A stretch of 59,047 bases of DNA from CAVVGB01 sp963747715 (GTDB lineage Bacteria > Actinomycetota > Thermoleophilia > Gaiellales > Gaiellaceae), in the NCBI GenBank assembly GCA_963747715.1, contig CAVVGB010000006.1, positions 1-59,047 of the forward strand. The letters run 5' to 3'. Made by a program: the position numbers and the translations under genes. The notes beneath the pieces are model-generated. The model was given only the letters and a program-made list of their open reading frames with translations. It had not been told where the DNA came from and did no database searches. Positions 6,991-15,697 of this stretch are shown piece by piece (position 1 is the stretch's first letter; every line of letters begins with the position of its first letter).

Positions 6991-8400
6991 ATGCCAGACA
7001 CGTCTGACTCGCGTGCCGAGGATGCAGTTGCTGCGAGTGCTTCGTCGATCGACGGCAGGCGCTTTACGTTCGAGTGTCCGGTCGATGGGCTCGACCTGCG
7101 AGCGGGTGGCTATGTCACCCTCGCTGGGCAACTCGGTCAGGTTCAGTCGATCGAGCTAGCGTCGACGCTTCGGGGCCACGGCGTCGTCCTCGAGGACGAA
7201 ATGTCCCCTTTCCACCGGGTCGAGCTGGCGCAAGCAAGCCAGTCTGAGGTCGTCAGTTGGCTCGAGCGAGCGCGCCCCCCGCGAGCAATGCTGGACGTCG
7301 GCTCGCTCTCGCTGGAACCGAGCGTCCGCTTTCTCCTCGACGCGGCCGGCTTCGGCAGACACACGTTCTTCTGCGGCCAGTCGGGCTCAGGCAAGAGCTA
7401 TGCGCTGGGCACCGTGCTCGAGCAGTTGCTTGTCCAGACGAGACTGCGGATCGTCGTTCTCGACCCCAACTCTGATTTCGTGCGGCTTAGCACGGTGCGG
7501 GACGGCGTTGAAGAACAGATCGCCGCCCGCTACCGGCGCGCCGCCGGCGATGTCGTGGTGCGCCGGGGCGAAGCCACGGAGGGGGAACGGCTGCACGTCC
7601 GCTTCACCGATTGCGACGCGGACGAGCAGGCGGCTGTTCTGCGGCTCGATCCGATTCGTGATCGGGACGAGTACGGCGTCCTGGTCGACCTCCTCGAAAG
7701 CGGCTTCGAGAGCTCCGACTCGAGTGCCCGCGACGTCGCCGACCGGCTGCTGCATTCCTCGGATGCGATGCAACGGGCGCTCGGCGCGCGGCTCCGCAAC
7801 CTCGGCATCCATCGGTGGCAGATCTGGTCGAGTGGCGCCGCCGACTCGATCCAGGACCTCGTCGGGTCGGGCGGGCCCCGCGTTCTCATCGTCGATCTCG
7901 GCTCCTTGGAGACGTGGGGCGAGAAGGCGATCGCGGCGGAGAGCGTCCTTGCCGCACTGTGGCGACGCCGCGGCGAGCGCGATCCCACGCTCGTCGTGAT
8001 CGACGAGGCGCACAACGTCTGCCCCCGCGAGCCCGGCGACGAGATCATCACCCTCGCCACCGAGCACGCGGCCAGGATCGCAGCCGAAGGACGGAAGTTC
8101 GGGCTCTACCTGCTCGTGTCCACCCAACGCCCGCAGCGCGTCAACGAGCTGGTGGTCTCTCAATGCGACAACCTCGTGCTCATGAGGACGGCCTCGCGCG
8201 GCGATCTCGCGTACCTCATCGAGACGCTGTCGTTCGTGCCGGAGCCGCTCGTCGAGTATGCGGGCACGTTCCGACCCGGTGAGGGGCTAGTGGCGGGGAG
8301 ATTCGCGTCTCACCCGGCTTTCGTGCGCTTCGGGCCGCGACTAGCCGAGGAGGGTGGAGGAGACGTCCCCGCTACATGGGCCGAGGTCGGCGAACCGTGA
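6991..8400 (+). CDS. HerA-type DNA-translocating ATPase
   Basis: The 470-residue protein starts at the ATG of MPDTSD; the open frame extends upstream but only antisense to the dipeptidase. Residues 20-100 resemble the HAS-barrel (GGYVTLAGQLGQV). The ATPase core follows: Walker A GQSGSGKS at about residue 131, LDPNSDF, Walker B TLVVIDEAHN, and the motif STQRPQRVNELV with a trailing arginine. This is the HerA/FtsK-like hexameric family (DUF87), which in archaea acts with the NurA nuclease in DNA-end resection. No NurA-like gene is adjacent. The role here is inferred to be in DNA processing or defence. It converges on the cyclase gene with 10 nt between them. Confidence 0.85.
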   Translation: MPDTSDSRAEDAVAASASSIDGRRFTFECPVDGLDLRAGGYVTLAGQLGQVQSIELASTLRGHGVVLEDEMSPFHRVELAQASQSEVVSWLERARPPRAMLDVGSLSLEPSVRFLLDAAGFGRHTFFCGQSGSGKSYALGTVLEQLLVQTRLRIVVLDPNSDFVRLSTVRDGVEEQIAARYRRAAGDVVVRRGEATEGERLHVRFTDCDADEQAAVLRLDPIRDRDEYGVLVDLLESGFESSDSSARDVADRLLHSSDAMQRALGARLRNLGIHRWQIWSSGAADSIQDLVGSGGPRVLIVDLGSLETWGEKAIAAESVLAALWRRRGERDPTLVVIDEAHNVCPREPGDEIITLATEHAARIAAEGRKFGLYLLVSTQRPQRVNELVVSQCDNLVLMRTASRGDLAYLIETLSFVPEPLVEYAGTFRPGEGLVAGRFASHPAFVRFGPRLAEEGGGDVPATWAEVGEP

Positions 8401-8410
8401 GCTCCTTGCG

Positions 8411-9616
8411 CTAGCCGCCGTTCCTGCCGACGAGCTTCCAGGTCTCGACCGCGCCCTTGCCCTTCACCTCGACGAGCCCGAGCGGCTCGGTGACGAAGTC
8501 CTCGCGCACGAGCTCCCAGGTCGGCCGGGTGATCTGGATCTCGTCTGATGTCCCGTGCGACTCCATGCGGCTGGCCATGTTGACCGTGTCGCCCCACAGG
8601 TCGTAGAGGAAGCGGCGGCGTCCGATCACGCCGGCGACGACCGGGCCCGAGCTGATCCCGATCCGGAGCTGGAGCGCATTGTCCGGTAGGCACGTGCGGG
8701 CGCAGTCGAGCATCTCGATCGCGAGGTCGCCAAGGGCTTGTGCATGGTCGGGACGCGGTCGGGGAACGCCCGCCGCCACCATGTAGCAGTCCCCGATCGT
8801 CTTGATTTTCTCGACCTCGTAGCGGTCGACGAGCTCGTCGAAAGCTGTGAAGAGGCGGTCGAGCAAGCCGACCACGTCGCGAGCCTCGAGCCGGCTGGCG
8901 AGAGGGGTGAAATCGACGACGTCGGCGAACAGGATGCTGGCGTTGTCGAAGTCGTCCGCGATCGCGTGGGAGTCTGCCTGCAGACGCTCCGCGATCTCCT
9001 CAGGGAGAACGTTCGTGAGAAGCGCCTCGACGCGCGCCTGGGCCGTCTCTCGGCCGCGCGCGAAGACCACGAGCAACATCGTGACGACGAACGACACTGC
9101 GATGATGTTGAGGACGTCGAGGGTCCGGACGAAACCTTCGGGGAGGTCGGCGCCCTCCGGCCGTACGACTTCGGAGAGGGCGACGACGAGCAGGGTGGTC
9201 GCAATGAAGGCCGCAAACCACGGCCACGCACGGCTCGGGCGGTCGAAGGCGACTGCGCCGAGCGGCGCGAAGAAGGACCACACGACCACTGAGCTCGACG
9301 CGTCGAGACCGCCGAGCATGATGGCGCCGGCTGCGGGCGCGATGAGGATCAGCAGGAACTGGGCCGTCCGCAGGAACGCGAAGTTGTTATTGCGGGCGAA
9401 GACGAGGAGGCTGATGATCGAGCCGGCCACGTACGCCCATGGCGTGAGCGCGGCCCCTTTCTCGTCGAAAAGCCAGTAGAGGCAGCCCCAGAGGAACCCG
9501 ATCGGGAGGATGAGGACCGCGATCCCGACGAGGAGCCGCTTGCGGAAGCGCAGGTCCGACGAATCGGTCGGGTCCGACCCGATCGAGAGGAGGCGGTCGA
9601 GCACCGGCGCGATCAT
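8411..9616 (-). CDS. Membrane class III adenylate cyclase
   Basis: In this 401-residue protein, residues 25-190 contain about six transmembrane helices. They are followed by a short linker helix (FARGRETAQARVEALLTNVL) and a C-terminal cyclase domain. Catalytic residues are complete: metal aspartates in FADVVDFT and TIGDCYM, the purine-selecting lysine in EKIKTIGD and aspartate in LYDLWGD, and the transition-state Asn and Arg in TVNMASRMES. Lys plus Asp predicts ATP rather than GTP as substrate. The six-helix input domain resembles the MASE/adenylate cyclase sensor layouts and probably makes a dimer with cytosolic catalytic heads. Confidence 0.9.
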   Translation of the reverse strand: MIAPVLDRLLSIGSDPTDSSDLRFRKRLLVGIAVLILPIGFLWGCLYWLFDEKGAALTPWAYVAGSIISLLVFARNNNFAFLRTAQFLLILIAPAAGAIMLGGLDASSSVVVWSFFAPLGAVAFDRPSRAWPWFAAFIATTLLVVALSEVVRPEGADLPEGFVRTLDVLNIIAVSFVVTMLLVVFARGRETAQARVEALLTNVLPEEIAERLQADSHAIADDFDNASILFADVVDFTPLASRLEARDVVGLLDRLFTAFDELVDRYEVEKIKTIGDCYMVAAGVPRPRPDHAQALGDLAIEMLDCARTCLPDNALQLRIGISSGPVVAGVIGRRRFLYDLWGDTVNMASRMESHGTSDEIQITRPTWELVREDFVTEPLGLVEVKGKGAVETWKLVGRNGG

Positions 9617-9662
9617 ACGGAGTGCCCGAATTCGCGCAGGGGCTCAGCCCGGCGCGGCGGGC

Positions 9663-9693
9663 TTCACGGCCAGGGGACAGTCCCTCGTACGAT
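9663..9693 (+). promoter_or_regulatory. Predicted promoter for a leaderless parA transcript
   Basis: TACGAT at 9688-9693 sits 7 nt upstream of the GTG at 9701, the spacing expected for a -10 box whose transcript starts at the start codon. TTCACG at 9663-9668 is a weak -35 with a 19-nt spacer. No Shine-Dalgarno sequence is present. Confidence 0.4.
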
Positions 9694-9700
9694 GTGCTCC

Positions 9701-10282
9701 GTGAACATCGTGGTCGCCAACGTCAAGGGCGGTGTCGGGAAAACGACGACCGCCGTCTACCTCGCCGCGGCAGCAGCCGAGCGTGGAGACGGGCCCGTGC
9801 TCTTGATCGACGCCGACCGGCAGGCTTCCGCGGCCGAGTGGCTCGAGGAACGCCCCGTCGAGGGCGTGGAGGTGATCGAGGCGCCGTCGGAACGAACGCT
9901 GGCCAAGGCGGTTAGCCGCCGCGACGGCCTCTCTGTCGTCGACGGGCCGCCGGGCGACACACGGCTCCTGGGAGCCGCGGCCGGCGCGGCCGACGTCGTC
10001 GTCATCCCGACGCGCGCGGCCGGTGTGGAGATCTCGCCCGTTCTGTCGACGCTCGAGTTGATCCCGAGCAAGACACCGCGCGGCGTCGTCATCACGGCGG
10101 CCCGCCTCGGAACGAACGATCTCGACGAGACGATTGCGTTCTGGCGCAGAGAAGGCATCCGGATCTGGGGCGTCGTGCCGGAGCGCGTGGGGATCGCGGC
10201 CGGCCCCGAAGCGCGCCTCCTTCGCGAGGGACTCCAGCACTACGACGGTGTCCTTCGTCGCGCGCTGAGAGGGCGGCGCTAA
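9701..10282 (+). CDS. Orphan ParA/MinD-family ATPase
   Basis: About 193 residues beginning with the deviant Walker A typical of the ParA family, NVKGGVGKTTT. Then LLIDADRQASAAEW (A'), VVDGPPGD (Walker B region) and VVIPTRAA. It is short, without an N-terminal HTH, like plasmid-type small ParA or cargo-positioning ParAs. I choose GTG 9701 over ATG 9692 because the -10-like TACGAT overlaps the ATG. No ParB or centromere-like repeat is visible nearby, so the cargo is unknown. Confidence 0.85.
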   Translation: MNIVVANVKGGVGKTTTAVYLAAAAAERGDGPVLLIDADRQASAAEWLEERPVEGVEVIEAPSERTLAKAVSRRDGLSVVDGPPGDTRLLGAAAGAADVVVIPTRAAGVEISPVLSTLELIPSKTPRGVVITAARLGTNDLDETIAFWRREGIRIWGVVPERVGIAAGPEARLLREGLQHYDGVLRRALRGRR

Positions 10283-10301
10283 TCGCGAGGAGATCCCTTG
10301 T

Positions 10302-10333
10302 TGTCACCGATGGCGACATTTACCGGGTATGAT
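10302..10333 (+). promoter_or_regulatory. Inverted repeat next to a -10-like box
   Basis: TGTCACC-GAT-GGCGACA (7-nt arms, one mismatch) at 10302-10318 precedes a strong -10 match, TATGAT, at 10328-10333. The nearest -35-like hexamer, TTGTCA, is 21 nt away, so recognition could need an activator bound at the repeat. The start codon is 133 nt downstream, implying a long 5' leader. Confidence 0.3.
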
Positions 10334-10466
10334 TGGAAGGCGCAGAAGGTCAAGCGCGGAAGCCGCTGAGGCTCCAACTTCCTCTTCGTCTGTCACATCT
10401 GGCCTGAGTGCAGCAGGAGAGCTCGTCCGAGTTCTCTGTCCTTAGATCCACAGTCAGGAGCAGCAC

Positions 10467-10772
10467 ATGCATGCCATCGTGAGACGTTACGAGGGAATCG
10501 ACAGCAAGCGCACCGACGAGCTCAAGCGCAAGGTTGACGACAACCTGATGCCGAGCTTGACCAAGCTGCCGGGATTCGGCGGCTACTTCCTCATCGAAGC
10601 CGGTGACGGCGTCATGAGCTCGGTCAACTTCTTCGACACCTCGGCGCAGGCCGAAGAGTCGACTCGCGTCGTAGCCGACTGGCTGCGCAACGAGAAGCTG
10701 GAGACCATCGTCCCGAATTCGCCGAAGATCACGCTCGGCGAGGTCATCGTCCACAGGATGAATCGGTCGTAA
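10467..10772 (+). CDS. Small ABM-fold (dimeric alpha-beta barrel) protein
   Basis: 101 residues, ATG preceded by AGGAGC at 7 nt. MHAIVRRYEGI, the central LMPSLTKLPGFGGYFLIEAG and SSVNFFDTSAQAEESTRVVADWL follow the antibiotic-biosynthesis-monooxygenase-like dimeric barrel pattern of actinobacterial proteins. No cofactor site is evident in this fold, so it may be a small oxygenase or a ligand-binding protein. It is monocistronic: a strong terminator follows 29 nt after its stop. Confidence 0.6.
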   Translation: MHAIVRRYEGIDSKRTDELKRKVDDNLMPSLTKLPGFGGYFLIEAGDGVMSSVNFFDTSAQAEESTRVVADWLRNEKLETIVPNSPKITLGEVIVHRMNRS

Positions 10773-10800
10773 CAGCCGGCAAGATCGGCTCGAAGTAGAA

Positions 10801-10832
10801 GAGAGGGCCCGCGATGCGGGCCCTCTCGTTTT
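10801..10832 (+). terminator. Intrinsic terminator
   Basis: A perfect 12-bp stem (GAGAGGGCCCGC with GCGGGCCCTCTC) around GAT, then GTTTT. It ends the ABM-fold gene and separates it from the ABC-F gene 30 nt on. Confidence 0.85.
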
Positions 10833-10861
10833 CCGGACGCAACGCCCGCTACGTTAAGTCC

Positions 10862-12730
10862 ATGTCGGTCGTCATCGCGTCGAATCTGCGCAAGGAGTTC
10901 GCAGGCGGGGCTCTCTTCAGCGACGTCTCGTTCGCCGTCGGTCGTCGTGATCGCGTAGCGCTCCTCGGCCCGAATGGGGCGGGCAAGACGACTCTTCTCC
11001 GCATGCTCGCCGGGGACGTCGCGGGTGGACGGCGGCGAGCTTGCGTTCGCCAAAGGGACGCGGGTCGCGCTCCACGACCAGCGAGCGCCACTCGACCTCG
11101 ATTTGAGCCTCGAGGCCTACGTGGTCGGCGGCTCGGGCGAGCCGCTCGAGCTGGAGGCCGACCTGCGCCGCCTGGAGGAGGCGATGGCGGCGGGCGCGCA
11201 CGACGCGAAGACGCTCGCGGCCTACGCCCGCGCTCAGGAGCGCTTCGAGCACGCGGGAGGTTACGTCTGGCGGGAGCGTGCCGCCGCGATCGCCCGCGGT
11301 CTCGGCTTCGCCGACGCCGATCTCCCGCGTCCTCTCGAGACATTCTCCGGCGGAGAGGTGACGAAGGCCTCGCTCGCCCGCGCGCTCGTCGGCGAGCCCG
11401 ACCTCCTTCTCCTCGACGAGCCGACGAACCATCTCGACGTCTCGAACCTGGAGTGGCTGGAGGAGAAGCTCGAGGATCTCGGCGCCGCCTGCGTCATCGT
11501 CGCGCACGACCGCTGGTTCCTCGAGGCGGTCACGACGGCGACGCTCGAGCTCGAGGCCGGCCGGTCGACCTACTTCGCGGGCCCCTGGCACGTCTGGCGC
11601 CGCGAGAAGGCTGAGCGGGCGCAGACACGCCGAGAAGACGGCCAAGCGCATCTCGGAGGACATCGCACGCCTCGAGCGCTTCGTGGAGCGCTTCCGCTAC
11701 AAGAAGTCGAAGGCCAAGCAGGCCCAGGCGAAGCTGACGCACATTTCACGCCTGGAGCGGGAGAAGGCAGGTGCCGTCGAGGAGCACACGCTCCTGACGC
11801 GCCGCCGGCGCGCGGCGCGCTTCTCGTTCACCGAGCCCCGGCGCAGCGGACGCCTGGTGCTCGAGCTCGTGGGTGAGACCGTGGGCGTGGCCGGCCGCGA
11901 GCTCCTGCACGACGTGACGTTCGCGCTCGAGCGTGGCGAGCACGTGGCGTTGATCGGCCCCAACGGAACCGGCAAGACCACGCTCCTCAACCGGATCGCC
12001 GCAGGCGACTTCAAGGTCGGCCACGGCGTCGAGCTCGGCTACTTCTCCCAGCACGGGCGCGAGCTCGACGAGCGCGGCTCGGTCCTCGAGTGCGTCCAGA
12101 GCACGACGGGGCTCATCCGCCCGGACGCACAGGCGCTCCTCGGGCGCTTCGGGTTCTCGGGATGGGACGAGCACACGAAACCGGTGCGCAAGCTCTCGGG
12201 CGGCGAGCGCCGGCGCCTCGGCCTCGCGCTCCTCGTCGAGTCGGGCGCCAACTTCATCGTCCTCGACGAGCCGACGAACCACCTCGACCTGGAGAGCCGG
12301 GAGATCCTCGAGGCGGCGCTCGAGGCTTTCCACGGGCACCGTGCTCGTCGTCACGCACGACCGCGCTCTCATCGACGCAGTCGCGGAGCGAACGCTCGCG
12401 ATCGAGGACGGCACCATCCGGGGCTACGACGGCGGCTGGGCGGACTACGTGAAGGCGCGCGAGGAACTGGCTGCACCGCCGGAACCGGCGGCGAAGCCGA
12501 GGAAGCGAGAGGCGAAAGCGCAAGCGCCGCGACAGGCTCCGAAGGAGCCCGCGCTCGCCGACATCGAGGCGCAGATCGAGGCGCAGGAGCGACACGTCGC
12601 CGACCTGGAGCGCCACTTGGCCGACAACTGGGAGGATCAGGAGGCCATCAGAGCACACCGTGCCGCGCGGGAGGAGCTGCAGGCTCTGCTCGCGCGGTGG
12701 GAGACGCTCTTCGAGCTGGCCGACTCGTAA
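10862..12730 (+). CDS. ABC-F family ATPase, frameshifted three times
   Basis: The joined product is about 620 residues with two ABC domains and no membrane segments. Domain 1 has Walker A GPNGAGKTT, signature FSGGE and Walker B LLLLDEPTNHLD. A basic linker (YKKSKAKQAQAKLTHISRLE) fits the inter-domain P-site tRNA interaction motif. Domain 2 has GPNGTGKTT, LSGGE and LDEPTNHLD, and a C-terminal acidic/basic coiled-coil extension of about 80 residues follows. ABC-F proteins act on ribosomes in translation rescue or antibiotic protection. Frame changes near 11028, 11630 and 12338 each correspond to one extra base, two of them in GGG runs, so I read one intact gene. Confidence 0.85.
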
Positions 12731-12755
12731 CGACTACGCGCGCGAAAGGAGCTTC

Positions 12756-13151
12756 ATGCTCGGTTGGATCGACGACATCGAGAAGGTGACGAAGGAGAAC
12801 TCGACGTTCCGGACGGTCGTGTTCACGGGAGAGCACACGCAGCTCACTGTCATGCGGCTCGGTCCGGGTGAGGACATCGGGCTCGAGTCTCACTCCAAGC
12901 TCGACCAGTTTCTCCGCATCGAGGAGGGCCAGGCTCGGGTTGAGCTCGGGAAGACAAAGGAAAGCGTCGACGAGACGCACGACGTCGAGGACGACTGGGC
13001 GATCATCGTCCCGGCCGGCATCTGGCACAACGTCGTCAACACGGGGTCCGGCGACGTGAAGCTCTACTCGCTCTACTCACCGCCCGAGCATCCTGACGGG
13101 ACGGTGCACCGGACCAAGGCGGACGCAGAGGCGGCCGAGCACGCTCACTGA
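12756..13151 (+). CDS. Cupin-domain protein
   Basis: 131 residues, ATG with AAAGGAG 5 nt upstream. It is a single-domain cupin: VMRLGPGEDIGLESH with DQFLRIEEGQARVELG forms motif 1, and the conserved PAGIWHNVVNTG forms motif 2. Metal-ligand histidine and glutamate positions are present, so it may bind a divalent metal. Such small cupins are often sugar isomerases or ligand sensors; the substrate is unknown. It lies 25 nt after the ABC-F gene on the same strand, so it is probably co-transcribed. Confidence 0.75.
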   Translation: MLGWIDDIEKVTKENSTFRTVVFTGEHTQLTVMRLGPGEDIGLESHSKLDQFLRIEEGQARVELGKTKESVDETHDVEDDWAIIVPAGIWHNVVNTGSGDVKLYSLYSPPEHPDGTVHRTKADAEAAEHAH

Positions 13152-13166
13152 GTCCCGGATGGAGGA

Positions 13167-13742
13167 TCAGACGCGGGTGAGGAGCAGGTCAAGCGGGCGG
13201 GGGGCGCGGGCAAGATCGAGCGCCTCAACGAGGAGACGCGCGTAGCGGATCTTCCGGCTGCCGCCGCTGCCCATGAAGCGGCGAAGCTGCTCTTCGCGCG
13301 GACGGTTGCGCCACTGAGCCTGCTTCTGCAGCGTGCGAAAGGCCCGGAGCTCACGTTGGGCGTCGACGATCTCTTCCACCCGGTCTGCGCCGAGCGCGCG
13401 GATCAGCTCGTCTTCGAGGTCTTCGACGCACACGAAGAAGCCGAGCGCTTCCATGTCCTCCCGCGTCAAACCGGACCCGAGGCCGGCGCGCTCCAGCCCG
13501 CGGCGGAAGTCGCCTTCCTCGCCCGCGTCGCACAGCCCCGCTAGCCGCACGCCCAGGCCCGCCGGAGGCGGACCAAAGCGGGACAAGAACGAGCCGATCG
13601 CCTGCGCGCCGCCCATCGGCAGCACGGAGACGCCTTCGGCGGCGAGATCGCGACCGCGCCGCTCGGCGAGTGCCACGACTGCGTGCTGGTCGCTCACGCC
13701 CTCGACGAGGACGACCGCGCGCGGTGTTACGACGGCAGCCAC
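13167..13742 (-). CDS. Stand-alone TOPRIM-domain protein (OLD-like)
   Basis: 191 residues, GTG start. VVLVEGVSDQHAVVALA supplies the TOPRIM glutamate and the following SDQHA helix, and LAGLCDAGEEGDFRR supplies the DxD-like acidic motif. This is the arrangement of the C-terminal nuclease TOPRIM of OLD-family ATPases, but no ATPase domain is attached. The C-terminus is basic (FRTLQKQAQWRNRPREE). It overlaps the stop of the upstream cupin gene by 16 nt, so the two are probably translated together. A nuclease or small-molecule function is possible. Confidence 0.65.
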   Translation of the reverse strand: MAAVVTPRAVVLVEGVSDQHAVVALAERRGRDLAAEGVSVLPMGGAQAIGSFLSRFGPPPAGLGVRLAGLCDAGEEGDFRRGLERAGLGSGLTREDMEALGFFVCVEDLEDELIRALGADRVEEIVDAQRELRAFRTLQKQAQWRNRPREEQLRRFMGSGGSRKIRYARLLVEALDLARAPRPLDLLLTRV

Positions 13743-14272
13743 TCCTCACGGAACGGAGCCGGCTTGCGATCGGGGATATCGGCATACGCCCGCTCGGTGT
13801 CGATCGTCTCTTCCTCGACGCCTGTGCCGTGTCGAAGCGCGAGCTCGTCGACCGTGTAGGCGCCCCAGCCGTCGGTGTCCTGATGGCTGCGCGCGCCGAT
13901 GGCGAGGATCATGCAGGGCTCGTCGCCGGCGCCGATGATGATGTGGTTCGTGCCCGGCGGGCAGTGGACGATGTCCCATTGCCGTAAGGGCCGTTCCTCG
14001 CCTTCGACGAGCAGCAGAGCCTCTCCCGAGAGGACGAAGAAGTCCTCCTGATCGGCCTCCCAGTGGTACTGGCCCATCGACTCGCCCCGCGCGAGCGCGT
14101 AGAGGGCGACTCCGTACTGCGGGAAGTAGCCGTCCGGCCACCCGTCGAAGGAGAGGACGGCGCCGCGCCCCTCGGCGCTTCTCCAGCGCGCGTCGCGCGC
14201 GTTGAGGACGAACCAGCCCTCGCCGGCGACGAGCCCGTGCTCCATCTTCTTCAGAGGTGCCTCGGGAACCAC
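13727..14272 (-). CDS. Cupin-domain protein
   Basis: 181 residues. The GTG at 14272 gives full length; an ATG nine codons in is an alternative start. Cupin motifs: GESMGQYHWEADQEDFFVLS with the HxE ligands, and HCPPGTNHIIIGAGDEP. The C-terminal portion ends in KPAPFREEWLP, a tail common in soluble cupins with an external lid. It is similar to actinobacterial cupins of unknown substrate. It is the first gene of a two-gene unit with the TOPRIM protein. Confidence 0.75.
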   Translation of the reverse strand: MVPEAPLKKMEHGLVAGEGWFVLNARDARWRSAEGRGAVLSFDGWPDGYFPQYGVALYALARGESMGQYHWEADQEDFFVLSGEALLLVEGEERPLRQWDIVHCPPGTNHIIIGAGDEPCMILAIGARSHQDTDGWGAYTVDELALRHGTGVEEETIDTERAYADIPDRKPAPFREEWLPS

Positions 14273-14289
14273 GCGCGGATCATAGGCAC

Positions 14290-14305
14290 GCCCACGCGCG
14301 TGGGC
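14290..14305 (-). terminator. Palindromic hairpin downstream of the duplicated membrane gene
   Basis: GCCCACGCGCGTGGGC, a perfect 16-bp palindrome, directly follows the stop of the minus-strand gene. No T-run is present. It could be a factor-dependent or weak terminator. Confidence 0.35.
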
Positions 14306-15204
14306 TCAGGCGTCGTTGTCCGGCTCCTGCGTCCTGATCTCGATCCAGTCGTCGGCGCCGCTCTTGAGCCGCCGCGCGAGCCGGGTGTCGGGATCGGCTC
14401 GCCAGCCGGCGAACATGACGACCACGAGCGCTGCCACGATCATCGCGCTGAAGAGAAGCTTGCGCTCCTCGACCGCGATGAGGACCGCAAACAGCGCCAG
14501 CCAAAGCGCAAGCGCGGTGCCCTGGAGGCGTCGTTCGGTCAGGTACGGCGTTCGCGACTGTGTGCTCTCGAGGAGCGCGGTGTCCCCGTGCTCGTCGACC
14601 CAGAACCGCTCCACACGCCCCTTTCGCACCGCGACGACGTCGACGGTTCGCGCACCGACGTCACGGACGTACGCGACGCCGGCGTGCTCGTCGGCGATCC
14701 GCTCGACGGCGGAGAGCTGCGCGGTGCCACGCGGTGTCCAGGCGCGCAAATCCGTCGGTGCATGCCACTGTCCCTTGCCGCCGTACGCCCTGTGCGCGCG
14801 CGGGCCAGATCCTGGCCGAGCCCGCCGATGACGATCCCCGCCACCCACAGAAGCCAGCCCACCACGACGAGAGGAGCCAGCTCGGGGTGGCTCTCCGACG
14901 CGATCCCTCCGCCGACGAAGAGGACCCCTCCGACAACGAAGAGCGCGACCAGCCACCGGCGACCGAGCCTCCGTGGCGACGAATCGACGAGCGTCGCGGT
15001 GCCATCGTCGTTCACCCGGTACCGCTCGAGATTCCCCTTCCTGAGCGCCACGACGTCCGTCGTACCGTCGGACGTCGTACGCCAGAGCACATGCCCGTCG
15101 AACTCCCTGGCCAGCCGCGCCGGAGTGGTGGCCGCGGCTGCCGATCCCGACTTCGGTGAGCTGTAGACGGGCGACACCGGTCGAACCCACTCACACAGAA
15201 GCAT
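14306..15204 (-). CDS. Internally duplicated membrane protein, frameshifted
   Basis: Two frames join near 14815. Each half repeats the same unit. In the first half, TTDVVALRKGNLERYRVNDD followed by GTATLVDSSPRR and two transmembrane helices. In the second half, TVDVVAVRKGRVERFWVDEH followed by GDTALLESTQSR and two more helices. The soluble units look like small antiparallel beta-domains of the kind found in bacterial PH-like/YdbS-type membrane proteins. The total is about 298 residues with four helices. The start is uncertain (ATG at 15204, with an extracted N-terminus up to 40 residues longer than needed). The function is unknown. Confidence 0.55.
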
Positions 15205-15262
15205 GTGGACGCGAGAAGCGCAATCCCGGGTAGCCTCGGGCGAAAAGACTGGGAGGGACGAC

Positions 15263-15697
15263 ATGGCGACGCAGAGAAGCGCGGAAGTCACGTGGCACGG
15301 CAGCCTGATGGAGGGGAGCGGGACGATCGAGTCGACAACGAGCGGCGCACTTCCGCCGCTTCCGGTGACGTGGTCTTCTCGGGCGGAGGACCCTCAAGGA
15401 CGAACGAGCCCTGAAGACCTGCTGGCGGCGGCGCACGCATCCTGCTTTGCGATGGCGCTGTCCCACGCGGTTGCCGAAGCCGGTCACCCCGCTGAGGAGC
15501 TCAAGACGTCCGCGACGGTGACGTTCGTTCCCGGGACCGGGATCACGAAGATCGCGCTCTCCGTGCGCGGACGCGTGCCCGGTATCGACGACGCCGCCTT
15601 CCAGGAGGCAGCGGAGGGGGCGAAGCAAGGCCGTCCCGTCTCGGAGGCGCTCGCAAGCGTGCCCGAGATCACGCTCGACGCGAGCGTGGGTCAGTAG
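15263..15697 (+). CDS. OsmC-family protein lacking the second cysteine
   Basis: 144 residues. ATG preceded by GGGAGGGACGAC. LLAAAHASCFAMALSHAVAEA carries the peroxidatic cysteine position, and VTFVPGTGITKIALSVRGRV is the usual strand. In OsmC proteins a resolving cysteine precedes PVS; here the motif reads KQGRPVSEALA, with arginine at that position. OsmC/Ohr enzymes reduce organic hydroperoxides through a Cys-Cys pair; without the second one, this copy may use an external thiol or have another function. It converges with the enolase-family gene (7-nt overlap). Confidence 0.8.
   Translation: MATQRSAEVTWHGSLMEGSGTIESTTSGALPPLPVTWSSRAEDPQGRTSPEDLLAAAHASCFAMALSHAVAEAGHPAEELKTSATVTFVPGTGITKIALSVRGRVPGIDDAAFQEAAEGAKQGRPVSEALASVPEITLDASVGQ

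Noticed and set aside
10298..10333. A canonical sigma70 promoter at TTGTTG...TATGAT
   Set aside because: The spacer is 21-24 nt, too long for a standard -35/-10 pair; kept only as an inverted repeat with a -10-like box.
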